Shown: positions 47,613-58,725 of the stretch, in pieces
How positions within the stretch are numbered: the first letter of the stretch is position 1
How the letters are laid out: each line of letters begins with the position of its first letter
Source of the DNA: Umbilicaria muhlenbergii
Taxonomy: Eukaryota > Ascomycota > Lecanoromycetes > Umbilicariales > Umbilicariaceae
NCBI GenBank assembly: GCA_000611775.1
Contig: KK106983.1
Span: 1,565,808-1,629,807 of the forward strand
Direction: 5' to 3'
Length of the DNA: 64,000 nucleotides
The notes under the pieces: generated by a model
Databases searched by the model: none
Seen by the model: only the letters and a program-made list of their open reading frames with translations
What the model was told of the DNA's origin: nothing
Made by a program: the position numbers and the translations under genes

Positions 47613-49309
47613 GATGGAAGTAGAGCGCGCAATGAATGTTGAGGTTTTGGGGTTTGCAGCTTGAAAGGACAGGAGAGCAGGCAACAAACAAGGCGGGAAA
47701 AGAGAGGAATTGACTTGTAGCACACACCAGTGAATAGGGCATTTTGTCCCGATGGTGCAGATCAGGCGTAGCTCAAGGGTCTGCGGTCTGCGTCATGGAT
47801 GTGGAGTAGTGGCACTGGCTGTGCTTGAATGCTGAACGGCCTCAACCTCGCGCCGTCCAATCGAAGCGGTCGGAGTGGTCAAATTGACAGCGTTGCATGG
47901 GCGTTTGGCGTGCAATTCGCCCAAAAGGTGGCCTGGGGCGTTGATAGTGTTCGGGTTCTTTTCGTTCGAGACGACGCCAGTTAACGGGGAAGATGGACCG
48001 GATGGCTACTTCTTTCCGGTTCAAGGGCTGACCCTACAAGCGTGCTTCAAGCGTGCTCTCGGCGTGCTACAAGTGCTCCACGAGTGCTCCTGCGAGGCCT
48101 GGGAAGAGAAACGACCTCATGGCCGGCGTGGGAATAGCGGCCGTTGCCCGGGGGTGTTCCGGTTAGACTGGCGCCTGCCCGAGCCTGCTCCAAGCAGGCC
48201 TAAAGCCATGCAGGACTTAACGAGTAAGGTAAGCTGCCCTGGGATTGGTCTCGATTAAGACGCATGTCATCACGCTCCTCACGCTCGCTGCGATCTCACC
48301 TGGATCGTTTCAGGGCGAGCGCCAATGGCAGGCCTCCCGTCCGACCAGGATCATTAAACTATGCCATCGGGACCTGATCCCCCATCGCTACCAAACTCCC
48401 ATGCCCCCCCGTCATTCGATAATTCATTCAATAGCCGGTCGTTTTTATCGTAAGTTTGGATGGAATCAATTGCTACTTCGACCTCGTCGTGCGCTGGCTT
48501 CGGGATCGTGGCCCAGGACCCGACCAGAGGCTATCCTAGCAGATCTGTGCCTCGGATCGAGGCGAACAGAAGGTAGAGGTGGAAATGTTCGCAGAAGAGT
48601 GAGATAAGGATGGTAATCGGAGTCGACGGGGTTGTATCGGCAGGGCGAGTTGACTGATCTTCTTGTCGATTCGCTTAGTGGTATACTGTTGGTCACCACG
48701 GCCGGAGGAGTCTACGGAATACCTCTGTAGGACTTGATTTGGCTAAAAGATCAACGTAAGAGACTCGTAAAGATCAAGGGTCCTCGAAAGTAGATTGCTG
48801 AGTTACCATCGCTCTCATCGTGCTTGCAGTATCGCAAGTTCCCTCCCCATCGATAACTGTTGGTCGACCCTGTGCTTCTTCAGAGAGCAGCGGCATCTCT
48901 GCTCCAGTCCCAATCACATTTCATTACCCTTTACAGTCAAGGGTCGCTTTACGCCTATAGACTGTAACACAGTATTGTCCTACCTACTTTCACTTAGATC
49001 ACCCAAGGTTTCTCCGAATGGAATATGTGTATATGTGTGTATGTATGTATAATGAGTGACTCTATTTGGACTTCCCTAATCGAAGCGTGCTATGATATGG
49101 ACAAATCAGAACTTGCCAAGTCTTAAGCATGACAACCTTCGCGACAACCAATTTCACTACCTTTTAACAAGACGACTATCCCCTACTCAGACTATCATGT
49201 ATGCCAGAGGGCTTGAAGCGTGGCATACATTCTCCAACTACGGGCTCGAAACTAGGAGTTTGGGCCTGTGCATAGGAGGCCCTGTTGAGCCTAGATATAA
49301 AGTATAAGT
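47613..49309. other. Intergenic region
   Basis: Promoter side of the RGS-LOV gene and 3' flank of the hydrophobin-like gene. It includes a degenerate CAAGCGTGCT repeat at 48035-48090 and a TATG/TGTA run near 49,025-49,050. No gene recognised. Confidence 0.55.
48035..48090. repeat. Degenerate CAAGCGTGCT repeat
   Basis: Five imperfect copies of a roughly 10-12 bp unit built on CAAG(C/T)GTGCT, with spacing drifting between copies. It looks like an old minisatellite. Confidence 0.6.
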
Positions 49310-49750
49310 TCATTTCCCTCGACATGAAGTATCCTTGATACTCGCCGCCAGACTATCGCAGCAGTAGACCTAATGAAACAGATTGTATCAGCAAGACCGG
49401 TCGAAATATGCACCTAAGAAGAGTGACAAGATGTAAGACTTACGTTCGAGTCGACTTTGCAAATCCCATTGCTTGGATCGTCTAAGGATCGTTTAGTCAG
49501 TGTGTAGCAAATGCAAAGTGCTGCTGATGAGCGGGCTGTCATACAAGGAATACAGTTCGTCTCCACTGACCCGCCAGCCGCTTGGTCGCCTGCGAGCCTT
49601 CAGTCAATGGGACTTTCAAGTCAGGATGATCAACTGACCGACACAACACACTGCCCTATCCAAACCGCATTTAGGGGGACTGGAGGTTGATGAGGTCGGC
49701 ATAGCAAGTGCCGCCGAGATGAAAGTGGCGAGGAGAATGATCGAACGCAT
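49310..49750 (-). CDS. Small secreted hydrophobin-like protein
   Basis: Inferred from splicing of four exons: 49750-49639, 49589-49545, 49481-49444 and 49369-49310, giving 84 aa. The start MRSIILLATFISAALAMPTS is a clear signal peptide. The mature part then has exactly eight cysteines in the hydrophobin order C-x6-CC-x13-C-x9-C-x7-CC-x11-C. The spacings are shorter than in classical class I or II proteins. Intron 2 (63 nt) has GTATGA, an internal CTGAC/CTAAA branch-like site and TTAG; skipping it would keep frame and add three Cys, so retention is possible. Intron 3 starts with a consensus GTAAGT. Hydrophobins coat aerial hyphae and spores; that role is inferred. Confidence 0.6.
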
Positions 49751-51293
49751 GTTGGGCGGACTTGATTGGCGTTGGCGTTGTGTTACTGGTTCTTTGACAA
49801 AGTCGGGAGGAAGGATAACCGGGTTGTTAAAACTGAGGAAGAATGGTGATGACAAGATAGATGAACGAGGAGGACCTCCACCTTCTTATAGTCAACCACG
49901 GCCTCGATATGGAGAACCCAGTTTAGCAAGCCGGGTGTGAATTTCGAAGTGGCGTTCATCCCGTGTCATCTGTAGCACCTGCGTCCCCCTCTGCGGAAGT
50001 GCTCGGAGAGGAGTCTTTCTGATGGCCAAGGCCTCTAATTTACTTCATCCCATTATTCACCGACCGCGAGCCGCTGTCTGAGACGTATGTCGAAGTGTGG
50101 CGTCTAAATCAAGCGCAGAGAGTGTGGAAGAACAAAGCTTTAGGAAATGAAAATGTAGCGCGCTCAACATGCAGCTTGTCGTTTAAGTGTAACTCAAAAG
50201 GTGACGTTCAGACTCACAAGAGTGTCTCGTATTCCTCTTAACGGAATGGGACAAACGCCTGGAATAATGCAAGTGAACGAGTGCCGGTGTACAAATCAAT
50301 ACCTCCCCATCACACCACACCAGAGTAAGAACGCCGTCAAGACTAAAGTGTCAGTGGGCTTGAGAAGGCCAAGTAAAAAACGGAATATAGCATGAGGTCT
50401 CGGTGAGCCAGCAGATATTGTACTCTTCATGACTTTGGAAAGAGTGAAAGACGCTCGATGAGGTGAAAAGGTTATTATGGAGCCGTCATCTTCAAGATTT
50501 CAAGCCATCTTCAAGATTTCAAGTCATCTTCAGATCCAGGCGTGAGGGTTCTTAAGAGTCAACTTAGTCAAAGTCCAGGGCTAAAGCCCCAGACATCTGT
50601 GTTATCCCAGTGGACCCAATCTGGCATGCGAAGAAAAATCACAGCTCTACACCCAAGGCAATGGTTTGTAAGTGTTACCACACAGCAATACACGATTGGT
50701 ATCAGATACGGCTCGTACCTTCTGGAATGATATCATTATAACCATTTCAAGTGACCACTGCGCAAAATGCGTGGACGCAACTTTCTTAGGCGACCGTGCA
50801 TCTGCATCCGCATCTGCAATGTTCCAAATAAGCAGCCTATCACATCAACAACCTCGACACATGCAGCGCCACCTCGCCCACTGTACAGAATGAGGCTCGC
50901 TCGGGTCGTCACGCGCAACCTGGTTCGCTGGATTACGATCGACGTCGCAGAACCGTTCCTGAAGAAAGCTGCAGGACTCCAATCTCATATGTAAGTCATG
51001 CATACATATCATCTGATATACAATATTGCGACCAAAGCACCGATTCTACCATCCAATGATCACTAACCGCTTCGAATCCAGGATGCGGCAAAGTGCGTTG
51101 AATTCAATGGCACACTAGGGGCATAATGAATGTCAAATATTGATACACCGAAGCGTGAATAACGAACTACCTGAATCGGGCCAAGGGCTGATAGTCTTCC
51201 GATGGCCCTCCCTGCGCCTGCGCTATGCTGAAAAACGGAATGCTGAATGATTTCATTCGTCTTTTCCACAACACCATATCCCAGGGGAAGCAT
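49751..51293. other. Intergenic region
   Basis: Upstream of the hydrophobin-like gene and downstream of HRD1. A 19-bp tandem repeat lies at 50486-50530. Short frames show no domains. No gene supported. Confidence 0.55.
50486..50530. repeat. 19-bp tandem repeat CATCTTCAAGATTTCAAGY
   Basis: Two full copies differing at the last base (C/T), plus a third partial CATCTTCA. Each unit contains a short internal inverted element (CTTCAAGATTTCAAG). Confidence 0.85.
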
Positions 51294-54076
51294 TCAGTCG
51301 ACATCGTCTATGTAGTCTTCGACTGTTGCGGCCCTGCCTTTCCCTTTAGCTTGCCGGCTTAGTTCGGCGGAAGCCGATTGCTCCTCAGAGGACTCATCGA
51401 ATTGTGTAATGTTTGTGCCGTTACTAGACTGGCCACCTTCCAGGGCTGTATCGTTGGAACTCCATGTGGGAACCGAGATTGGTAGCGACGATGCCGGAAT
51501 AGCAGCTTCCAGCGGGTCTGGAGAACTGACAGACGTGGCATTGGACTTGTTACCAGTGCTAGGACCCCGGACTGCACCATCTCTGTCATGAGTACCATTG
51601 CTCTGCGTAGGCGGATTTCGTTGGGTATCGCCCGATTCCTGCGCAACCCCGCCATTTGACAGTGTTGCAGGCGACACGGTAGATGCAAGTCTATCCACCG
51701 TATTACCATTCATGGCTGGGGTTGCACCTCGAGTAGTTTGTTCACCAGCCAGCAATGGATTGGGCTGCAAGGTAGGCGCAAAAGGTTGCGCGCGTAGAGA
51801 GTCGGGACTCGCGAACGAATTATTCGCGGACTGTTGCGTAGTAGTATTACCAAGAAAATGTGGATCAAGTACAGAGTTTGGATGGAAGCTCGGTGGCATG
51901 GGCGGGGCAGAACCATTCGCGGATGACATTCTTTGCAGCGGTAGGACGGTCCAACCTTCTGGTAATGTCATCCCTGGCGGTAGATCTTGGTGACCAGCTC
52001 CCATAGCTGACTGCTGCCGACTAGGCACAAAGGTGTGAGCAGCATTCAATGAGGTCATTGAAGGTATGGATGGCATAGATGGCATGGCTGGCGCCTGTTG
52101 AGGATGTAACCCGTGTGGGTTCATCAACGACGGGCCACCGACAAGTCTCGCTCCGGGATTCGCCTGGGCAATACGCAGTCTGGCCAACTCGCCTTGTAGG
52201 GCCCGTACAAGTTGTAGCTGGTCGTTTTGTACACGGAGACTGTTGATTTCTCGCATCAACTGCTGCTCAATCAGATGAAGTTGGGATTGTGTGTTTGCTG
52301 GACTGAATTGGGCTGTTGTTGGGTGGGGCACAGCAGGTGGCTGACGGCCAAAGCCTAAGCCAAAACCCAGCTGCTGAACGGCTCCATTATTTGGACCATG
52401 CGCATTCACCGGCGCTCCTGGTTGTTGCGGATTCAGTTGCCGTTGCAAGCCTTGTACGTCATGTCCAGCCCCAAAGCCTAAGCGAATTGGGCCCAGGTTG
52501 AACATGCGTATTCTGTTTTGGCCCACATTGGGCTGTTCACCATTCCCTTGAGCCTGTGCACCTCCATGTAACTGATTCGCTTGAGCATGTACCCTTGCGA
52601 GCTCCACAAGATGAGCCTGGCCAGCATTGCGTGCGAGAGTGCCGGTGGCCAAAACTGGTCGTCGACACGTAGGACAGTTCTGCTGACGCTCTAGCCAGCT
52701 TCTCAAGCAGGCAAAGTGCAGGATGTGACCGCAGGGTAATTTCTTTGGTCTCAAACGTTCATCGAAGCTATGACTTGCAACACGGTTTGCACCTGCGGCG
52801 GGTGCACCTGGTTGATCTGGCCGTCTCCAGGGCCTCATCTCTTCTCGGCATATGATACACACATCTTCCCTAGCAATTTCCTCCGCCGTGGCATCGGGAT
52901 ACCGCTCATTCATGTCCCTCGTCGCATGGCGGTAACGTATGAAGTCGGTAATGCGCTTGTAGAATGACCGAATAGTAATGGCAACATCGCGAATGATGTG
53001 GATAGGCATGCCGTAGAACATGCAAAGTACGCAGAAGAAGGTGAGATAAAGAATGAGCTTGCAGAAATCTAGTGTATCCAAGTTAATGCCAGCCCTCCAC
53101 AGGGTACAGTAGCGAAGGGCATACCTGTGGTGAGATCTAAGTAAAAGACCCATCGTCCTTTCTCCTCCCAGCCGGGGACATCAACGTCAAGCTCTCCCAA
53201 CTCATCTTCCTCATTGGCATCAACGCTAGGGCTCTCCACTTCAGTGTTCCCACTTTGCTCAGCGGTTTGTCGACGTTGTTCCTCTCGCTCCCGCCGTGTT
53301 TGAGCTCTTCGTTCTTCTAGATGAATTCTTGTTTGGAATTTGATAACGGACGCTTCGTGAAGAGAGATGCTGTACCGAGCGGCTGTGGACAGGGAAGTCA
53401 CTGTAAGTACGGCGAATTCGAAGGCAAACATGACCATCATGTTGGGCCGGGCCTGGCGTAGAACCGTCTCTACCGAGTAATAGAGCATATACATGTCGAA
53501 TAGAACGGATAAACTGAGTGAGAATGACAATCGAGCGTGGAACAAGCGGGGGTTGGCCGGCGGCTGCTGTTCAAGTATGTCGACCCTGCCTTCTCCTATC
53601 CAACCCCAGACTTTGCCAACAAGGAGACAAACGAACATCACGAGGAACCAGCCGCCCACCTCTTCCCGAAATATCGTCATCGCGAGGCATGTCTCGGTGA
53701 TAGCAATCCAGGCTTTCTCGTAGAGTTGCTCCACTTCAATCGCACGCAGCGGACCGTAGAAAAGCCTTTGGAGTCCAAGCATTACCGTAGACACCCCAAG
53801 GAGTAGCAAATTCGTCAAGATCTGGAGGTATATTAAAGAAAGACTCTTGCCTGATAGGCACATGCTCTACTCACCATAAGGCAAGCATTGCTCTGGGCGA
53901 GGTAAACGCATGCCGAATAGAAGTTCGCTCGCTGGTGTAGGGCACGGATAACAACGCCAGTGGCCAGGACCATAGAGGTCTGCTCAAGTCACATGGCCGT
54001 TGATCAGTATCGGGCTCCCGTCTGTGTCATGAATAAGGCAGTGAAGGCTTACCCCGGCATACGCTGCGAACCTCAT
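51294..54076 (-). CDS. HRD1: Hrd1/synoviolin ERAD E3 ubiquitin ligase
   Basis: Multi-span RING ligase that retrotranslocates and ubiquitinates misfolded ER proteins. Exons 54076-54053, 53979-53875, 53821-53125 and 53068-51294 give 866 aa. The N-terminal part has several membrane helices ([74 protein letters not shown]). The RING-H2 follows with [14 protein letters not shown] and NCPTC, all ligands present. A long Gln/Pro/Asn-rich disordered tail contains a coiled stretch ([20 protein letters not shown]) and ends with acidic VEDYIDDVD. The first exon is 24 nt (MRFAAYAG), so the true N-terminus is easily missed. It is divergent from the MFS gene. Confidence 0.96.
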
Positions 54077-54530
54077 TTCTTGTCTCTGCTGAAGCTTATG
54101 ATACGTGTCAGAGCTGGGGCCGTCTCATGATGATCCTCGTGATAACTGAGTGCCGTCCACCATATCAACGATGAGACAGTGGACATTGACGACAGTAACA
54201 GCTGAACTGGCCAGGTAAGGTAATCCGGGAGGCGAGCTGTACCACGTGATATGGAAGCTAACGCCAGACTAGGTTAATGTAAAACTGACGGAGCTTCGCT
54301 TCAGCCCCAACTCAGACCGACGTCAACGACGCCTCAGGAGCCCCCCAAAAGTCCCAGGTCACCATTCCTAGATCTCATTCGGAAGAAAAGTCCGGCTTGT
54401 GGCTCCGTTGCAGGAACAGCATCCTGATGCCACATGATATCGACGATTCTCCGCTATCTCTGAAAGATCCGGTAAGCAGATCGATACGTGGGCTTACTCG
54501 TACCCGGCAACGTTAGAAGGGACTAGAACT
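54077..54530. promoter_or_regulatory. Divergent promoter region, HRD1 / MFS transporter
   Basis: 454 bp between two start codons facing away from each other. It contains one perfect CACGTG E-box at 54243-54248. bZIP and bHLH factors bind such cores, and HRD1 genes are often induced by the unfolded protein response, but a link with this site is only inference. Confidence 0.55.
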
Positions 54531-56276
54531 ATGTTCACCGCATCACGACTGCAAGCAGCTACTTACCTTCTTGCCGTGTGCTTGTTTTCAATTTCGTTCC
54601 TTGTTTTCTTGAACTCATCCGTGTCTTTCGTTGTCACAGATCTGATCAAGCAACGCCATGGAGTGGGAGATGCGGTGGGTTCGTTGGGTTTTGCGGATGA
54701 GCTGGTGGCATTGGTAGCATGCCCTGCATGGGGAATACTATCAGATCGTGTTGGCGTAAGGACTGTATGTGTGCTTGGTTACGCCGTTGTTGGGGTCGCC
54801 TTATGCCTCTTTGTGCAAGCTAGGAACGTCTATCCACAACTATTGTTTGCGCGGTTATTCTTCAGTCTCGGGGGGGCCGCTACTTCAACCATGGTTACAG
54901 CCATCCTTCCTTCGATGACAGTGCCGAACCCAAAGAGCGATTCAGGGGCAGCCATTCGCAATACACAAGCTTCCAATGGTCACACGGCATCACCCTCCAT
55001 CTCGTCGGAGCTCACAGTCACTCCAACGAGGCTACGGGCCTCTACCCCGCCATCAGCGTCTGTATCAGAAGCGACATTATCGAAGTCTTCTCCCACGCGT
55101 TTGGCCGGATTCGTTGGTATGTTCACTGGCTGTGGTGCGTTGGTGGCTTTGGGCCTCTTTCTTCCCCTGCCGGCTCGATTTCAGAAAGCTGGACTCGAGC
55201 CGGGTCAAGCAGTTGCAGCTAGCTACTACATTGTTGGCGGCATAGCCATTGCAGTATCTTTGGTATGCTTTATTGGATTACGTCATCTCAATGGCGAAGA
55301 AGGAAAAGGCTGGCATGCGGTGCTGGGCAAGGAGAAGTCTGCGGGGATCATGCAAAAGTCCCCGTCTCATCTACCCTACTGGAGACTTCTTGTCGATTCT
55401 CTCAAACTGGGGTGTCGGAGCTCTCTCCTAGGTTTAGGCTATCTGGGTGGATTCGTTGCTCGTGCATCTTCTGTTGGTATTTCACTCTTCATTCCACTTT
55501 ACGTCAACGCATATTTCATTTCCTCCGGATTATGTCAAAAAGAGCCCGACGGAGGACACGATGCTATCAAAGAGCAATGTCGCAGGGCGTATGTACTCGC
55601 TGCTGAACTCACCGGAGTTTCTCAGCTAGTCGCCCTGCTGTTTGCACCTGTCTTTGGCTATCTAGCGGACAGGTATCGCCAGTTCAATCTCCCACTATTA
55701 ATGGCGGCGCTAGCAGGTGTCCTGGGATACATTGCCTTCGCCTTATTGGAAAGCCCCGAACCTAGCGGGGAGCATGGCAGCCCATGGATTTTTGTTGTTG
55801 TAGCTTTGCTAGGCATCAGTCAGATTGGTTCAATTGTTTGTAGCTTAGGGCTTCTTGGCCGTGGGATTCTCGGTCTCGAAGAGAACAACAGCCAGGACGG
55901 TTCAGCAGACCCTATTGGGGAGATGCTCGGTAACGGACATAATCATCGCTCTGGCATCGGCGTCACAGATGTGCCGGCTGCTAGCAGATCATCTATCGAA
56001 GGTCCGGCCTTTGAAAATGAGAATACCAATGAAGAGGAGAGGGGGCTCATCTCAAACACTTCGCCACGAGATCGCTCCCTCAACCATCTGAAGGGTTCCA
56101 TAGCCGGCGTCTATTCTTTAGCTGGCGGAGCCGGGATTCTGCTTCTGACAAAGTTGGGTGGGAACCTCTTCGACAAACTGTCACCAACCGCGCCATTTTA
56201 CATGCTCTCATTGTTCAACGGCTTCCTCCTTGTCGTGGGCATTCTTTGTGGTATCTTAGCAGGCCCCAAGAAATAG
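54531..56276 (+). CDS. MFS transporter, vesicular-amine-transporter-like
   Basis: Single-exon 581-aa polytopic membrane protein of the major facilitator superfamily. The first helix begins TYLLAVCLFSISFLVFLNSS. The loop between helices 2 and 3 carries the MFS signature GILSDRVGVRTVCVLG. Helix 4 includes LLFARLFFSLGGAATSTMV. A long Ser/Thr-rich loop (about residues 125-185) precedes helix 5, and a second acidic loop (about 445-515) precedes the last helices. A second DR-type motif, GYLADRYRQFN, marks the repeat in the C-terminal half. This layout resembles fungal members related to vesicular monoamine transporters. The substrate is unknown. Confidence 0.9.
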   Translation: MFTASRLQAATYLLAVCLFSISFLVFLNSSVSFVVTDLIKQRHGVGDAVGSLGFADELVALVACPAWGILSDRVGVRTVCVLGYAVVGVALCLFVQARNVYPQLLFARLFFSLGGAATSTMVTAILPSMTVPNPKSDSGAAIRNTQASNGHTASPSISSELTVTPTRLRASTPPSASVSEATLSKSSPTRLAGFVGMFTGCGALVALGLFLPLPARFQKAGLEPGQAVAASYYIVGGIAIAVSLVCFIGLRHLNGEEGKGWHAVLGKEKSAGIMQKSPSHLPYWRLLVDSLKLGCRSSLLGLGYLGGFVARASSVGISLFIPLYVNAYFISSGLCQKEPDGGHDAIKEQCRRAYVLAAELTGVSQLVALLFAPVFGYLADRYRQFNLPLLMAALAGVLGYIAFALLESPEPSGEHGSPWIFVVVALLGISQIGSIVCSLGLLGRGILGLEENNSQDGSADPIGEMLGNGHNHRSGIGVTDVPAASRSSIEGPAFENENTNEEERGLISNTSPRDRSLNHLKGSIAGVYSLAGGAGILLLTKLGGNLFDKLSPTAPFYMLSLFNGFLLVVGILCGILAGPKK

Positions 56277-58725
56277 ATCAACCTGTCATACGCTAATCCG
56301 GCCCCAACATCATGCATAGCTTTCCGCGTTACGCTCAGCTGAGTCAACGTCATGAAGACCCTCCAGTGATAATGGGCCACGCTATGTTACTCTTGGATTG
56401 TACGAGAAAATCGACCATTCTAGCCTATGTTTGGGTCGAACTGGAACGTGCTAGATAAGCGTACAACGACTTCATATGGCGCTGCCCAAAGCGGGGCCGC
56501 GCGGTCCCTCGCGACTGATGCCGGAAGGTGTTCTCTCAAGGTTGATCATCTATCTACCTGCGCTCTTCGGCCAATCTTTCCTTGAATACCATGGCATGTG
56601 CCACTTCAAGGCGGCTCACATCATCAATCTACTGGTCAGAGCAAAATTCACGTGCCTTGTGTGTCGACAGAGCGGCAAGCATATCATCAAAATGAGTGAG
56701 TTTCCAAAGTCGGAACTTTGGTGACCCTCGATAAGTCAATGACCAAAGAGCATCTTTGCGAGGAGCTACCTCTGCATATCCCAGGAGGCAAGAGAGCGAC
56801 GACAACTGGGCTCCTAAGATTGCTCGGTGTCTTTTACATCACCGATCTGTTGCTAAGGTTCCCCTCAGTCTCTTCTCCTTGGAACCGCCGCTTGACCCAA
56901 TGGTGCGCTTGGCGATCATCGATATGGGAGAGCTGCCCTTCATGTCTCGGCTAGCGGATAGGATAGGCAAACGAGGCCCAGCGAGAATGACAATCATAAG
57001 CTGGTAGCCGTTCGTTGGCTGAGTGTCTTCTCGATCATGTTTGAGGATTTGTCTTTGTAGAAGTATCACTCACCGAAGCCGCCGCAACTATCCTGCCTTC
57101 TGATAACGCTTGGGGGTTGGGCAGCACGGTAACTCAAGGAGACAGATATGCGTGCTCGAAGGAAACCACGGAATTATACAGGAGCTGCTCTACGCATACA
57201 CCTGTGTCTTGGATAAAGGCAATGGAACCTGCATGGCTACCAAGAAGGAAAGCTATGGACCCACCCACGAACGAAGTAGTCCACCGGGGACTGCCATGGA
57301 GTATTGTGGTCGTACGCACACCGACATTTCGAATGCCGCCACCGAATGCCGCTAACGGATTTGCTTTCTCCTCATTTCTTTCTAAGCTGCACGGTAGGAC
57401 ATATTGTGAACCACTTCTAGATGTTAGAATGGTTCTCGGAATATCAAGGTTCTCCGCTTGGGCTCGAGAGTATCGACACTTCGACGATTGTTGCTACACA
57501 CGGGCGAGTTTCTCCTGTTGCACAGCCCGTCGCTTGACGTCTACAACTCCCAACATGTGGCAGCCTCGCGGACTCTTGCATAGTGTGCGAATGACAATTC
57601 AGGCCGCGAGCACCCTATATGTGGACTGCCGTAGTGCACGGCGTGGATGTTTGCTCGCGGCCCGAATCCTTACTTGCTTCCCCGTTTCGAAATTACTGCC
57701 AGGTTTGATGCCAATGATCTCGTCGGGAGCACGAATCAACGAAAAGACACACGGATACTTCGAGCCAGCATGCGAAGAGCCGCCATGTGGCTTGTTCTCC
57801 TCGTCAAGACAGCCACGCCTAATGCACCGTGACGGGGAACGAGCCGGGGAGATCTAGAACCGCCCCAGAACCCGTTGCCATGGTTGTTTCGACGCGCAAC
57901 ACGAAAGCTTTGAGGCCTGACAGCTCACAGCGTGTACACAGGTGAAGGAGACGAAGTAGCTATTACTGCTGTGATCGGCTACAGATTACCGATGCGATCC
58001 TTGTCAAGATTGAATAGATGCAAATGTGGGGTTCAAACCGTCCCCGAGGAAGGTGCCGCAAGATGGGAGCTCTAAGATTGGTTCGCGGATCGAAATCCAG
58101 GACTTCTGGACCACATATCATGAATGCTCAGTTGTATCGCGATATCCAAACGATGGTCCAGCCGCAAAACTACTGTGGTATCGTCTATACTGTCATTCGA
58201 GACCGTAACTTGTACTTCCTAGTTTGACGATGCTTAGGCGGCGCAACCTGACCTCCGTAATCGGGCACTGCGCTGTACAGCCTAGTAGGCACCCAAGGCA
58301 TGATGGACACGACGAAAGTGCTTGGGTTAGCTTCATACCTCGTGGTGAGCCGTACCGGGATATTACGCGTAAAAGGAGCTGGAATGATGACAACAGCAGG
58401 GTTAAAAACTTGAGCTCTTTGATCTCACCCAGAGAGATGCACAAATGCCTTGGTGGACTGGATCATTTTCTGTTTTGTGACACCACTCTACGCTAGGTAC
58501 CAATCGGCAGAGATCACCGTCAGTAGAAGTGTTGAGTTCGGCTCAAGGACAGCTCAACAATAGCAGTAGAGGTTTTTGCTTCACCGCCTTGCGATTCTTA
58601 GAGGATATCAAGTTGCAGTATAATGCTAGGGCTTACGGACGGTTTTCTGCAGCATCCCTTTAGCGCTAGGTGCTCCTCGAATTGAACACGTTCATAGCGC
58701 AGGGCTACCACGCCAGGATTTCGAT
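56277..58725. other. Decayed intergenic region
   Basis: No intact gene recognised. On the minus strand, fragments with coding character occur (about 57,881-57,675; 57,353-57,134; 57,010-56,840), broken by stops and a frame change. On the plus strand, open frames are Arg/Cys/Pro-rich and lack motifs. This may be a gene remnant of the minus strand; see findings. Confidence 0.4.

Noticed and set aside
58026-58060. tRNA-like B-box GGGTTCAAACCGTCC
   Set aside because: The flanking bases do not pair into a T-arm and no A-box or acceptor stem lies at the right distance.
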